In this document: positions 30,348 to 39,223 of the stretch, piece after piece | Position numbering within the stretch: the stretch's first letter is position 1 | How the letters are laid out: each line of letters starts with the position of its first letter | From: Burkholderiaceae bacterium | GTDB taxonomy: Bacteria; Pseudomonadota; Gammaproteobacteria; Burkholderiales; Burkholderiaceae_C | Reading direction: 5' to 3' | Assembly: GCA_919902775.1 (NCBI GenBank) | Contig: CAKKRJ010000004.1 | Coordinates: 248,001 to 312,000, forward strand | Length of the DNA stretch: 64,000 bases | Made by a program: the position numbers and the translations under genes | Notes under the pieces: generated by a model | What the model was told of the DNA's origin: nothing | The model's input: the letters and a program-made list of their open reading frames with translations, nothing else | The model's database searches: none

Positions 30348-31190
30348 ATGAACACACTGAACTGCTTTTCCCTGACGATAGAGCGCCACGTTGCGCACCT
30401 GGTGCTCAACCGCCCAGAGGCGATGAACACCATGCACCCCAGCTTTTGGCGCGAACTGCACGACGCGCTGACGCAACTTCACAAAGGAGGCGAAGCCCGG
30501 GCACTGGTGATCTCCAGCACGGGCAAGCACTTTTCGGCGGGCATGGCGCTGGAGACGTTTGGCGGGGCCATCCAGATGGACGACAACAGCCCCGAAGGCC
30601 GCGCAGCGGTGTTTGACTTGCTGACCGACATGCAGGCCACCTTCACGCTGCTGGAGACCCTGCGCATCCCGGTGATCGCGGCCATCCAGGGCGGCTGCAT
30701 CGGCGGCGCGGTGGACATGGTGACCGCCTGTTGCATCCGCTATGCCACGGCCGACGCCTTCTTTTGCGTGCAGGAAATCAACATCGGCATGGTGGCCGAC
30801 GTGGGCACCTTGCAACGCCTGCCCAAGCTGCTGCCCATGGGACTGGTCAAAGAACTGGCCTACACGGGTCGCCGCCTGAGCGCATCCAAAGCGCTGGCCC
30901 ACGGCCTGGTGACCGAAGTTTTTGACAACCACGAGGCCCTGGTGGCCGGCGCCTTGCAAACCGCACAAGAAATCGCCAGCAAACCACCCGTGGCGATTTG
31001 GGGCACCAAACAAGCCATCCACTACGCCCGAGACCACAGCGTGGAAGACAGCCTGCGCCAAATGGGCTGGCTGCAAGGCGCGATCTGGAGCAACCCGCAT
31101 GTGCGCGAAGCCATTGCGGCGCTGAAGGAAAAACGTGAACCCCACTTCCCACCGCTGGTAGCGCTCAAGGGGTTTCGGGAGTTTGGTTAA
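30348..31190 (+). CDS. Enoyl-CoA hydratase/isomerase (crotonase) family protein
   Basis: 280 residues, with start ATG 30348 behind AAAGGAG. The crotonase oxyanion-hole regions are HFSAGMALETF and AAIQGGCIGGAVDMVTACCIRYA, and an acidic residue follows in VQEINIGMVADVGTLQRLP. The pattern with Asp at DVGTLQRLP fits the delta3,5-delta2,4-dienoyl-CoA isomerase branch, but the exact reaction cannot be fixed. It stands alone, with no other beta-oxidation gene next to it. Confidence 0.85.
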   Translation: MNTLNCFSLTIERHVAHLVLNRPEAMNTMHPSFWRELHDALTQLHKGGEARALVISSTGKHFSAGMALETFGGAIQMDDNSPEGRAAVFDLLTDMQATFTLLETLRIPVIAAIQGGCIGGAVDMVTACCIRYATADAFFCVQEINIGMVADVGTLQRLPKLLPMGLVKELAYTGRRLSASKALAHGLVTEVFDNHEALVAGALQTAQEIASKPPVAIWGTKQAIHYARDHSVEDSLRQMGWLQGAIWSNPHVREAIAALKEKREPHFPPLVALKGFREFG

Positions 31191-31232
31191 GGCGGTCATG
31201 ACGGCGGGCATTCAGTCGGGAATCAAGCTGCG

Positions 31233-31490
31233 TCACAACATTGGCTCCACAGGCCGACGCTTGGCTTGCCCTCGCGGCGGGACCATGATGTCGGTGCGGG
31301 CCTGGTCAGACAGCAGCAGTTGCTTCAAAGACGGGCGCGCTGCCGACTGCAGCCTCCGCCACTCGTGCAAGGGCACCAGCACGGCTGTTTCAGTGCCCCG
31401 CCTTGTTACCATCTGAGGCCCGTCCTGCAAGCACGCATCCAAAAACTCACTGAAACGCGCTTTCGCATCCGGTTCTGACCAAGTGTGCAT
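31233..31490 (-). CDS. Phd/YefM-family antitoxin without a visible toxin
   Basis: 85 residues. The N-terminal half is a clear Phd/YefM DNA-binding domain (EPDAKARFSEFLDACL, VTRRGTETAVLVPLHEWRRL), and the C-terminal half (SLKQLLLSDQ, then a basic and Pro-rich tail) is of the kind that covers a FitB/VapC-type PIN toxin. A toxin gene would be expected to overlap the stop at 31233, but only 42 bp remain before the convergent crotonase gene, and no PIN-domain sequence is found. The start ATG 31490 lies only 8 bases from the divergent amidohydrolase start, so the antitoxin may also repress that gene. Confidence 0.75.
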   Translation of the reverse strand: MHTWSEPDAKARFSEFLDACLQDGPQMVTRRGTETAVLVPLHEWRRLQSAARPSLKQLLLSDQARTDIMVPPRGQAKRRPVEPML

Positions 31491-31498
31491 ATCCCCCC

Positions 31499-32551
31499 AT
31501 GAAAATCTTCCACAACACCCGCCACGCCGAACACGCAGGCCGCCAGGAAATGTTTCGCGGTCGCATGGTCGATTGCCACGAAGTACCCGACCGCCTGCAA
31601 TATGTGCTGAACGAGCTGCAACGCCGCCCTGTAGGGCAGTTGTTGGCCCCCGATGCGGCGCTGGAGGTGGACGCCGCCATGGCCCGCATCCATGCGCCGG
31701 ACTACCTGTATTTTCTGGCGCGTGCGTGGGACGACTGGGTGGCGCAGGACCCGGCCAATGCCGAGCGCGATGCGCTGCCCTCGGTCTGGCCGTTGGCTTC
31801 ACGGCACGCCTTTCGCACCGATGTGCCGCCGCTCAACTTTGCGGCGCGGCTGGGGCAATACGCCTACGACTCGGGAACGCCTTTGACTGCGGGCAGTTGG
31901 GTTGCTGCCCGCGAGGGTGCGGCCTGCGCACTGGCCGCCGCACTGGCGGTGCTGGCAGGTGAGCGCTTGTCCATGGCCCTGACCCGCCCACCGGGACACC
32001 ATGCCGGACCGAATTACATGGGCGGTTACTGCTTCATCAACAACGGCGCTGTGGCTGCACAGGCTTTGCGCGACGGTGGGCTGCAGCGCGTGGCCGTGCT
32101 GGACGTGGATTACCACCACGGCAACGGCACGCAGACTTGTTTTTATGAGCGCAGCGATGTGTTCACGGCCTCGATCCACGGCGATCCGCGCACCGAGTAC
32201 CCGTTCTTTTTAGGCCATGCCGATGAGCGGGGGCATGGCGCAGGCGCGGGCTTCAACCTGAACCTGCCACTGCCACGCGGCACCGGGTTTGACGTTTGGC
32301 AGGCCACGCTGCAAACGGCTTTGCAGGCGGTGAGCGACTTTGCCCCGCAAGCGTTGGTGGTGCCGCTGGGGCTGGACACGTTTGAGGGCGATCCGATTTC
32401 GGGCTTCAAACTGCACAGCGCGGATTACCTGCAGCTGGGCCGTGCCATCGCGCAACTGGGGCTACCAACCGTACTGACGTTTGAAGGCGGTTATGCGGTG
32501 GCCGAGGTGGGCGTGAACACGGTCAATGTGCTGGAAGGTTTGCAAGGCTGA
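31499..32551 (+). CDS. Histone deacetylase-family amidohydrolase (acetylpolyamine deacetylase-like)
   Basis: A Zn-dependent deacetylase fold, 350 residues. The motifs TRPPGHHA (charge-relay His pair), VAVLDVDYHHGNGTQ (Zn ligands Asp and His) and PLGLDTFEGDPISGF (Zn Asp) are intact, as is the C-terminal FEGGYAV. Bacterial members with this N-terminus (MKIFHNTRHAEH) act on acetylpolyamines or similar amides; the substrate here is inferred. Its stop codon abuts the fic stop in TGATCA, a zero-gap convergent pair. Confidence 0.9.
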   Translation: MKIFHNTRHAEHAGRQEMFRGRMVDCHEVPDRLQYVLNELQRRPVGQLLAPDAALEVDAAMARIHAPDYLYFLARAWDDWVAQDPANAERDALPSVWPLASRHAFRTDVPPLNFAARLGQYAYDSGTPLTAGSWVAAREGAACALAAALAVLAGERLSMALTRPPGHHAGPNYMGGYCFINNGAVAAQALRDGGLQRVAVLDVDYHHGNGTQTCFYERSDVFTASIHGDPRTEYPFFLGHADERGHGAGAGFNLNLPLPRGTGFDVWQATLQTALQAVSDFAPQALVVPLGLDTFEGDPISGFKLHSADYLQLGRAIAQLGLPTVLTFEGGYAVAEVGVNTVNVLEGLQG

Positions 32552-33949
32552 TCAGCCCTGAATTTTTCGCCAGCGCTCCAGCTCCGGTGGGCGCAAACCA
32601 TAACGGGCCAGCACGCCTTCGTGCAAGCGCCGCAGCTCTTGGATGACCAGCGCGCGCAAGTCTTCTCGTTGCGGGGCCGGGGCGGCCAAGGCCACTTGTT
32701 CAGCCACCAGCGCCAGCGGGTCTTGTTCGGGGTTTTGCACCACGTTCTTCACCATGTTTTTGATGGCGTCACGGTAGGTCAGCCGCAGCAAGTCCGGCTC
32801 CACCACGCTGGAGCGGGCCGTCAGGTACTCCTTGGTCGAGCGATCGTAGGCCCACATGAACAGATCGCGCAGCAACTCGACCCGGTTCATCTCGTAGACA
32901 CCCAGCATCGAGGTGGTGTACCACTCTTGCGACACGCCCAAAAAAGTCAACGGACACAAGTTGGCCCGCAGCAGCGGCCAGTTGGCCAGCAGGCGCGAGG
33001 TACGCTTGTTGACATCGGCAAAGGGCTGCAGATACGGCAGATGAACCATGGCAAAAAAGGCCTGTTCAAACGGGTCTTGAACCGCGTTGAATTTGGCGAT
33101 CACCTCATTGAGCAACGTGCCCAGCAGGGTTTGCCCAGTGGGTGGCCGATAAAGGCTTTGACCGATCTGCACCGGGTGCACGCGCAGACGGCCTTCGTCT
33201 TCGGCGCTTTCGAGCAGGTTTTCCGACAATGCGCTGTGCAGGTTCATCAGCACATAGCGGCTGAGTTGGGGCGCGTCCACGTTGTCCATCAACAGCTCGA
33301 TGGCAGCTTTGTGGTTCAGGATCATTTGCGTCTCGGTCACGCCATGGCCTTGAGCCTGCTGGCCGTGGGCGATCAGGGCTTGCGTGTCGAGCCGCGAATA
33401 CGTGTTGCCCTCCAGGTGGCTGGACGCCCAGGACAAATCGATCAACAAGCGATCAAGCACAGCGCGGCCATAAGTGCCCGCAGGCTGCGGGCTTTGCCCG
33501 GTGCGGCCCATGCGGTGCAGCTGGGCGCGCACAGGTTGGGGCAAATAAAACGTGACATTGGGCTGATAGGCCTGCAAAAACTCTGCCTGGTAACCCACCG
33601 CTTGGCGCGTGCCCCAGGGCCGAGCCAGATAAGCCCGGATGTCTTTGCTGTCGGGCGACAAGGGCCATTGGCCTGTGGAGAGTTCTTCTTCGGCACGCCA
33701 GACTGCGCCTTCTGGCAACCCTTGCCCCGTGGCCAAGGAAAAGGTCAGCGATTTTGGCGCGATAGAGACATAACGGGCGGCACGCGCCTGCCCTTTTGGC
33801 GCGATTTCTCCTGCATCCACCCACTGCGCCAAGCCGCGTTGCAAAGTGCGACGCGGGACATCGGGCCACATTTTGACGGCTTCAGCAATGGAAATACCCT
33901 GCACCCGCTGCTGAACAGCGCGAAGGAGTTGTGTTGAGAAATCAGACAT
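32552..33949 (-). CDS. Fic-family protein with altered catalytic motif
   Basis: 465 residues. The N-terminus (18-60) looks like a winged helix-turn-helix (ISIAEAVKMWPDVPRRTLQRG). An inhibitory-helix motif of the S-x-x-x-E-G type is seen as SSHLEGN near residue 177. The Fic core reads LPYLQPFADVNKRTSR near residue 308, where the canonical form is HPFx(D/E)GN(G/K)R. The catalytic His is thus Gln, while the Asp, Asn and Arg remain. Canonical AMPylation would need that His, so the enzyme may be inactive or do other chemistry; I recall related proteins with the same LQPF form, so this is unlikely to be a random mutation. The C-terminal domain is helical. Confidence 0.85.
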   Translation of the reverse strand: MSDFSTQLLRAVQQRVQGISIAEAVKMWPDVPRRTLQRGLAQWVDAGEIAPKGQARAARYVSIAPKSLTFSLATGQGLPEGAVWRAEEELSTGQWPLSPDSKDIRAYLARPWGTRQAVGYQAEFLQAYQPNVTFYLPQPVRAQLHRMGRTGQSPQPAGTYGRAVLDRLLIDLSWASSHLEGNTYSRLDTQALIAHGQQAQGHGVTETQMILNHKAAIELLMDNVDAPQLSRYVLMNLHSALSENLLESAEDEGRLRVHPVQIGQSLYRPPTGQTLLGTLLNEVIAKFNAVQDPFEQAFFAMVHLPYLQPFADVNKRTSRLLANWPLLRANLCPLTFLGVSQEWYTTSMLGVYEMNRVELLRDLFMWAYDRSTKEYLTARSSVVEPDLLRLTYRDAIKNMVKNVVQNPEQDPLALVAEQVALAAPAPQREDLRALVIQELRRLHEGVLARYGLRPPELERWRKIQG

Positions 33950-34002
33950 GATTGGCGCGATTTTAAAATATCACGCCAGACTGTCAAGTTATTGCGCCAA
34001 TC
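33950..34002 (-). promoter_or_regulatory. Promoter and inverted-repeat operator of the fic gene
   Basis: On the minus strand there is a TTGACA, a 16-bp spacer and TAAAAT, ending about 12 bases before the start codon. The promoter is framed by a perfect inverted repeat, GATTGGCGC at 33950-33958 and GCGCCAATC at 33994-34002. A third, imperfect GGCGTGAT half-site lies inside. This arrangement suggests repression, possibly by the N-terminal HTH of the Fic protein itself. Confidence 0.6.
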
Positions 34003-34040
34003 ACCTGAACAAGGGCAAGACCACTCTCGGTTGCGCGCCT

Positions 34041-34892
34041 TCACTGCCGCGCCGTGCGCACGTTGGGCGGCACCACGCCAGGATGGCTGGTGCGCCAAGG
34101 GTTGATGTCCAATCCACCGCGCCGGGTGTAACGTGCGTACACGGTCAACCTCGTGGGTTGGCAGCGCGTCCAGATGTCCATGAAAATGCGCTCCACACAC
34201 TGCTCGTGGAACTCGTTGTGGTTGCGAAAACTCACGATGTATTGCAGCAAACCCGCTTGGTCAATCTGGGGCCCGCTGTAGGTGATCTGCACGCTGCCCC
34301 AGTCGGGCTGCCCCGTCACCAGGCAATTGCTTTTGAGCAAATGGCTGACCAGGGTTTCCGTGACGGGCAACTCAGCGTGGTTGGCGCTCAGCAAATCCGG
34401 CGCAGGCTGGTAGCGGCTGCATTCGATGTCCAGGCGGTCCAGGTTCAGTCCGTCCAGTTCATGCACGGGCTCGGCATCAAACTGTTCTTGCAGCAACAAG
34501 TTCACGCCCACGCTCGCCTGCACCTGCGCGCCATGCCAGATGGCCGCGCTGATGTCATGGCGAATCAATGTACGCACCGCATCGGCACTCTCCAGCCGCG
34601 TGTTGTTGAAACTGTTGAGGTACAACTTGAACGACTTGCTTTCCACGATGTGTGTGCTCTCGGCCGGCACGGTGATGTGCGCCAGCGCCACCTGCGGCTT
34701 GCCTTTGGGGTTGAGCCAGGACAACTCGAAAGCGGTCCATAAATCGGCTCCGCAAAAAACCGGTTGGCCCGTGACGCCGATCTCGGCACGCTTGGTGGCA
34801 CGGGGAATCGGAAACAGCAAACTCGCGTCGTACTGGTCCACATAGGCGCTGGTTTTACCCAGCTGAGATTGCTCTGGAGAGTTCATGGTCAT
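34041..34892 (-). CDS. queF: NADPH-dependent 7-cyano-7-deazaguanine reductase
   Basis: Reduces preQ0 to preQ1 in queuosine synthesis. 283 residues, the long two-domain (YqfB/E. coli) type. Near the N-terminus is [20 protein letters not shown], and [16 protein letters not shown] is the QueF motif. The catalytic Cys is in [17 protein letters not shown] DIECSRYQ or in the LVTGQPDWG region, as usual, and the C-terminal [16 protein letters not shown] is conserved. Its start overlaps the yaaA stop (ATGA). Other que genes are not in the window. Confidence 0.94.
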   Translation of the reverse strand: MTMNSPEQSQLGKTSAYVDQYDASLLFPIPRATKRAEIGVTGQPVFCGADLWTAFELSWLNPKGKPQVALAHITVPAESTHIVESKSFKLYLNSFNNTRLESADAVRTLIRHDISAAIWHGAQVQASVGVNLLLQEQFDAEPVHELDGLNLDRLDIECSRYQPAPDLLSANHAELPVTETLVSHLLKSNCLVTGQPDWGSVQITYSGPQIDQAGLLQYIVSFRNHNEFHEQCVERIFMDIWTRCQPTRLTVYARYTRRGGLDINPWRTSHPGVVPPNVRTARQ

Positions 34893-35665
34893 GCCTGTAG
34901 TTTGCGTCGAAACACCAAACGGTCGGGCTCGGACACCGCCGGATCATAGGCGTAGCCTTCCAGATCAAAGCCGAGCAAAGCTTCGGGATGGCTGATCCTG
35001 TTTTTCACCGCATAGCGGGCCATCAGGCCCCGCGCCCGCTTGGCGTTGAAGCTGATGACCTTGTACGTGCCACCTTTGAAATCTTCAAACACGCATTCAA
35101 TCACCCGGGCCTTGAGCGTTTTGCGGTTCACCGACTTGAAATACTCTTGCGAGGCCAGGTTCACGATGACCGGGGTCTTGTCCTTGACCAATTGGGCGTT
35201 CAGGTATTCGGCAATTTGCGCGCCCCAAAACTGGTAGAGGTTACGGCCCTTGTCGGTTGGCAGCGTGGTGCCCATCTCCAGGCGGTAGGGCTGCATCCAG
35301 TCCAGTGGACGCAGCACGCCATACAGACCACTCAAAATCCCCACATGGGTTTGCGCCCAGTCCAGCTCTTTGGCGCTCAGGGTTTTGGCGTCCAGCCCCT
35401 CATACACATCGCCATTGAAGGCCAGCACGGCTTGTTTGGAATTTTTGGCGGTGAATTTGGGGTTCCAGGCTTCGTAGCGGGCCACGTTGAGGGCCGACAG
35501 CGCATCGGACAAGTCCATCAGCTCAGAGATTTGCTGCGGCGATTTTTGGCGCAGCACCTCGATCAGGGCTTTGGACTGCGGCACAAACTGCGGCAACGTG
35601 TGGGGCACTTCGGCGGGGGCGGGGGCGTAATCCAGTGATTTAGCGGGAGACAATAAGAACAACAT
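34889..35665 (-). CDS. yaaA: Peroxide stress protein YaaA
   Basis: A DUF328/YaaA family protein of 258 residues that limits intracellular free iron under H2O2 stress in E. coli. It begins [13 protein letters not shown] and contains the conserved [21 protein letters not shown] [21 protein letters not shown], and [11 protein letters not shown]. It is translationally coupled to queF downstream. Its start codon overlaps the start codon of truC on the opposite strand (see that entry). Confidence 0.93.
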   Translation of the reverse strand: MLFLLSPAKSLDYAPAPAEVPHTLPQFVPQSKALIEVLRQKSPQQISELMDLSDALSALNVARYEAWNPKFTAKNSKQAVLAFNGDVYEGLDAKTLSAKELDWAQTHVGILSGLYGVLRPLDWMQPYRLEMGTTLPTDKGRNLYQFWGAQIAEYLNAQLVKDKTPVIVNLASQEYFKSVNRKTLKARVIECVFEDFKGGTYKVISFNAKRARGLMARYAVKNRISHPEALLGFDLEGYAYDPAVSEPDRLVFRRKLQA

Positions 35666-36359
35666 GCTCGATATCCTTTATCTGGACGATTATCTCGCCA
35701 TCGTGAATAAGCCCACCGGCTGGCTGGTGCATCGCACCCTGCTGGACAAGGGGGAAACGCGCTTTGTGCTTCAAGCCCTGCGCGACCAGATCGGGCGACA
35801 CGTTTGGCCAGTGCACCGGCTGGACAAAGGCACGAGCGGCGTGCTGGTGTTTGCCCTGAGCGCCGAGGTGGCCCGCAGCCTAGGCCAGGCGTTTGAAACC
35901 GGCGAGGGTCTGCAAAAAACCTATGCCGCCATCGTGCGCGGCTGGCCCGCTGACCAGGCCTTGATCGACCACCCGCTCAAACGCATGCCCGACGACATGC
36001 GCAGCGAACGGATGGAAGTGCAAGCGGCCCAAACCCGCCTGGCCACGCGGCACAAGGGTGATCTGCCCATTGCGCAAGGCCACTTTCCCAGTCTGCGTTG
36101 GGCGCAAGTGGCGCTGCAACCGCTGACCGGTCGCCGCCACCAGTTGCGCCGCCACATGAAGCACATCGCGCACCCGATTTTGGGTGACGCCACCCACGGC
36201 AAAGGGCCGCTCAACCGTGCCGTGGCCGAACACATCGGGGTGACGCGGCTGTGGCTGCACGCGCTGCAACTGACGCTGAACCACCCGGTGAGCGGGCAAA
36301 TGCTGACGCTGCAAGCGCCATTGGGCGGTGAATGGTCTGGCTGGATTCCCGAGACCTGA
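35664..36359 (+). CDS. truC: tRNA pseudouridine(65) synthase TruC
   Basis: 231 residues of the RluA family without an S4 domain. It begins [20 protein letters not shown] and has the catalytic Asp in [27 protein letters not shown] with [12 protein letters not shown] distinguishes TruC from RluC/RluD. The ATG at 35664-35666 shares bases with the yaaA start on the minus strand (CATG), so each gene's leader lies inside the other's coding sequence unless one is leaderless. Confidence 0.92.
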   Translation: MLDILYLDDYLAIVNKPTGWLVHRTLLDKGETRFVLQALRDQIGRHVWPVHRLDKGTSGVLVFALSAEVARSLGQAFETGEGLQKTYAAIVRGWPADQALIDHPLKRMPDDMRSERMEVQAAQTRLATRHKGDLPIAQGHFPSLRWAQVALQPLTGRRHQLRRHMKHIAHPILGDATHGKGPLNRAVAEHIGVTRLWLHALQLTLNHPVSGQMLTLQAPLGGEWSGWIPET

Positions 36360-36416
36360 ACAAGCCTGTCACGCACGGTCTGGCAGCACAAGGCATATTG
36401 GGCCTAAGATTTGGCT

Positions 36417-37538
36417 ATGAGCCTACTTTTTACCCCCTTCACTTTCAACGCCCCCAGCGGCCCCGTGACTTTGCCCAACCGCATCGTGATCGCCCCAATG
36501 TGCCAATATTCAGCGGTCAACGGTCTGGCCACCGACTGGCATTTGGCGCATTGGGCCAACTTGCTCAACAGCGGCGCAGGCATGTTGACCATCGAGGCGA
36601 CTGCTGTCTCGCCCGAGGGCCGCATCAGCCCCGGCTGCCTTGGCCTGTGGGACGACACCACCGCCGCCGCGCTGGATGAACATCTGGCCCGAGCCAGCCA
36701 CCTGGCCCCCGCCATGCCGGTCTGCATCCAGCTCAGCCACGCAGGCCGCAAGGCATCCAGCGCAGCCCCCTGGGATGGCGGCATGCTGATCGCCCCTGAC
36801 CACGGCGGCTGGACAACGCTGGCCCCCAGCGCCCTGCCCCACTTGCCGCAAGAGCCCGCCCCGCAGGCCTTGACCCGCACCGAGATTGACCGCATCTGTG
36901 ACGACTTTGTGCAGGCGGCACGCCGCGCACGGGCCCTGGGCATTCAGGTGATTGAGTTGCACGCGGCCCACGGCTATTTGCTGCACCAGTTTTTGTCACC
37001 CCTGTCTAACCAACGCACTGATGCGTATGGCGGCAACTTCGACAACCGCATCCGTTTTCCGCTGGAAGTGTTCATCGCCGTGCGCAAGGTGTTTGGCGGC
37101 GCTTTGGGCATGCGCATCTCGGCCACCGACTGGGTCGAGGGCGGTTGGACGGTAGAAGAAACCGCCGAACTGGCCAGCCTGCTCAAGCAAGCCGGTGCAC
37201 AGTTTGTGCACATCTCGTCGGGCGGCGTGTCGCCCCTGCAAAAGATACCGGTCGGGCCGGAATACCAGGTGCATCTGGCCAAGACGGTCAAAGACACCTC
37301 AGGCCTGACCACCTTTGCGGTGGGCCTGATCACCGAACCCGCACAGGCCGAAGCCGTATTGCAACGCGGTGATGCCGACCTGGTGGCACTGGGACGCAGC
37401 TTTTTGTACAACCCCCGCTGGGCCTGGAAAGCCGCCGCTGAACTCCAGGGCGAAGTGGCCGCCAGCAGCGCTTACTGGCGCTGCCTGCCGCGCGACGCCC
37501 AGGCAATTTTTGGCAACGTGCGCATTGGCATGCGCTGA
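36417..37538 (+). CDS. Old yellow enzyme family NADH:flavin oxidoreductase (YqjM/NamA type)
   Basis: An FMN-dependent ene-reductase of about 373 residues. The start ATG 36417 (MSLLFTPFTF) is preferred to TTG 36411. APMCQYSA has the Cys typical of the thermophilic-like YqjM class. QLSHAGRKASS, ELHAAHGYLLHQFLSPLSNQRTD (seen in two parts) with its conserved His/Tyr, and the FMN phosphate region VALGRSFLYNPRW are all present. It is probably a xenobiotic or enal reductase; the substrate is unknown. Confidence 0.92.
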   Translation: MSLLFTPFTFNAPSGPVTLPNRIVIAPMCQYSAVNGLATDWHLAHWANLLNSGAGMLTIEATAVSPEGRISPGCLGLWDDTTAAALDEHLARASHLAPAMPVCIQLSHAGRKASSAAPWDGGMLIAPDHGGWTTLAPSALPHLPQEPAPQALTRTEIDRICDDFVQAARRARALGIQVIELHAAHGYLLHQFLSPLSNQRTDAYGGNFDNRIRFPLEVFIAVRKVFGGALGMRISATDWVEGGWTVEETAELASLLKQAGAQFVHISSGGVSPLQKIPVGPEYQVHLAKTVKDTSGLTTFAVGLITEPAQAEAVLQRGDADLVALGRSFLYNPRWAWKAAAELQGEVAASSAYWRCLPRDAQAIFGNVRIGMR

Positions 37539-37568
37539 ACACTTTTTCCACCCACACGAAAGACCCGC

Positions 37569-38552
37569 ATGACCACACGCCGAGCACTGACGCAACGACT
37601 CACCCGCCTGCTGGCCATGGCCAGCCTGTGCGCCCCTGTGGCCTTGATGGCACAGACCTTTCCCAGCAAACCCATCACGCTGGTGGTGCCGGTGCCGCCG
37701 GGTGGTCTGGTTGACACGTCGGCGCGGCTGATCGCCGAGCCACTGGGCCGCTTGATCGGCCAGTCGGTGGTGGTGGAAAACAAGGGCGGTGCCAGCGGCA
37801 ACCTGGCTTATCAGCAAGTGGCGCGCGCACCCAAGGATGGCCACACGCTGCTGGTGTCGTATTCGGGCTACCACGTGGCCAATCCGATCCTCATGGCCAA
37901 ACTGCCCTGGGAGCTGAAAGACCTGACACCCGTGGGCCTGATTACCGTGGCCACCAACGTGGTGGCAGTGCACCCGTCGGTTCCGGCGAACAACATGAAG
38001 GAGTTCATCGCCTACGCCAAACAAAATCCGGGCAAGCTGAACTACGCCTCGCAGGGCAATGGCTCGGTCTCGCACATCGGCACCGAAATTTTCAAGCAAC
38101 AAACCGGCGTGACGCTGGTGCATGTGCCCTACAAAGGTTCAGGCCAGGCCATTGCCGATGTGCTGGCGGGCCAGGTGCAGGTGTTCATGACCACCCCGCC
38201 TTCTGTGATGCAACACATTCAGGCAGGCAAGCTCAAAGCCTTGGCCGTGACGGGCAAAAAACGCCATGCCGGCATGCCACAAGTGCCCACCATGGCCGAA
38301 GCCGGTTACCCCCGATTTGACCTGGAATCCTGGGTAGCGCTGTACGCCCCTGCCGGCACGCCTGCGGCCGCAGTGAACCAACTGGCCGATGCGGTCAAGC
38401 GCGGTCTGGACCTGCCCGAAAGCAAACAACGCGCCGACGCGGCAGGCATTGAGGTGCGTTTTGTGGCGCCAACCGAGATGACCAAAATCCTGGACCGCGA
38501 CATCGCCGACTGGACCCAGGCCATCCAGGCCGCCAACATCCAACTCGACTGA
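37569..38552 (+). CDS. Bug-family (TctC) periplasmic substrate-binding protein
   Basis: 327 residues. An N-terminal signal peptide (basic MTTRRALTQRLTRL, hydrophobic MASLCAPVALMAQ) is followed by the Bug core: PSKPITLVVPVPPGGLVDT, ENKGGASGNLAYQQVA, NYASQGNGSVSHI and VPYKGSGQAI. Such proteins bind carboxylates or aromatic acids for tripartite tricarboxylate transporters, and very many orphan copies exist in Burkholderiales. No tctAB genes are nearby. It follows the OYE gene by 30 bp and may be co-transcribed with it. Confidence 0.92.
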   Translation: MTTRRALTQRLTRLLAMASLCAPVALMAQTFPSKPITLVVPVPPGGLVDTSARLIAEPLGRLIGQSVVVENKGGASGNLAYQQVARAPKDGHTLLVSYSGYHVANPILMAKLPWELKDLTPVGLITVATNVVAVHPSVPANNMKEFIAYAKQNPGKLNYASQGNGSVSHIGTEIFKQQTGVTLVHVPYKGSGQAIADVLAGQVQVFMTTPPSVMQHIQAGKLKALAVTGKKRHAGMPQVPTMAEAGYPRFDLESWVALYAPAGTPAAAVNQLADAVKRGLDLPESKQRADAAGIEVRFVAPTEMTKILDRDIADWTQAIQAANIQLD

Positions 38553-38564
38553 TCGCTGGACGTC

Positions 38565-38606
38565 AAAAAAGCCGGAACAGGCCACGCGGCCTGTTCCGGC
38601 TTTTTT
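38565..38606. terminator. Bidirectional terminator between the Bug and DUF3501 genes
   Basis: Six A, arm GCCGGAACAGGCC, loop ACGC, matching arm, six T. It is perfectly placed between two convergent genes and should end transcription from both sides. Confidence 0.92.
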
Positions 38607-38621
38607 GCGCCACGCAGGGGC

Positions 38622-39212
38622 TTACTTCAAATCACCCGCCAAACTGGCCAAGGTGTCTGGGCCGATGTCCACGTGGGAGGGATAGTGCGTGTGGTCGCAG
38701 CCCATCTTGACCCCGGCCCCCGCCTTGACCGACGCGCACTGCGTGGGCGTCAACTCAAAACGCAAAAAGTGCACCGCCGAGGTTTTTTCTTCGGTCTCGC
38801 GGTCCAGGTCTTCGTCGGCAATGGCATACACCCGATCATGGCCCTCCACCTCCACAAACATGCGGTCCTCCACCCCGATCAGTTTGGCCAATTCGCGTTG
38901 GCGTTCATGGATGTCGGTGTAGCCGATCATCAGGGTGGCCTTCCAGTTGCGGCCATCCGGCACCAGCGGCGCATAGGCCTCGATCTCTTGCAGGATGCCT
39001 TCTTCTTCAAAAACTTTCTCGATGCGCAGCATCTCCTGGATCTGATAACGGATCGTGATTTCACTCTCAAACTGCACAAGGATGTGCTCACCCAGCTGCA
39101 CACTGCGCAGCTTGCGGTGTGCGATGACGTCAGGCTTGTGAAGTTTGCGCCACTTGGTATAGGCCTCCAGAGACATCAGAGTCTCGGGCGTGATTTTTCC
39201 GGTCAATTGCAT
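38622..39212 (-). CDS. DUF3501 family protein
   Basis: About 196 residues. The start is set at ATG 39212 (MQLTGKIT), because AGGAG lies seven bases upstream; ATGs at 39218 and 39227 are in frame but poorly spaced. Family features are SLEAYTKWRKLHKPDVIAHR, FESEITIRYQIQEMLRIEK and VEGHDRVYAIADED. The function is unknown. It is nearly always found after the Fe-S oxidoreductase and rubrerythrin genes, as here, which suggests an accessory role in peroxide or oxygen detoxification. Confidence 0.9.
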   Translation of the reverse strand: MQLTGKITPETLMSLEAYTKWRKLHKPDVIAHRKLRSVQLGEHILVQFESEITIRYQIQEMLRIEKVFEEEGILQEIEAYAPLVPDGRNWKATLMIGYTDIHERQRELAKLIGVEDRMFVEVEGHDRVYAIADEDLDRETEEKTSAVHFLRFELTPTQCASVKAGAGVKMGCDHTHYPSHVDIGPDTLASLAGDLK

Positions 39213-39223
39213 CTGCATGCTCC

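Noticed and set aside
31191-31245. Toxin partner for the Phd antitoxin
   Set aside because: The only frame overlapping the antitoxin stop gives about 23 residues (beginning VTQLDSRLNARR) without PIN-domain character before the crotonase gene.
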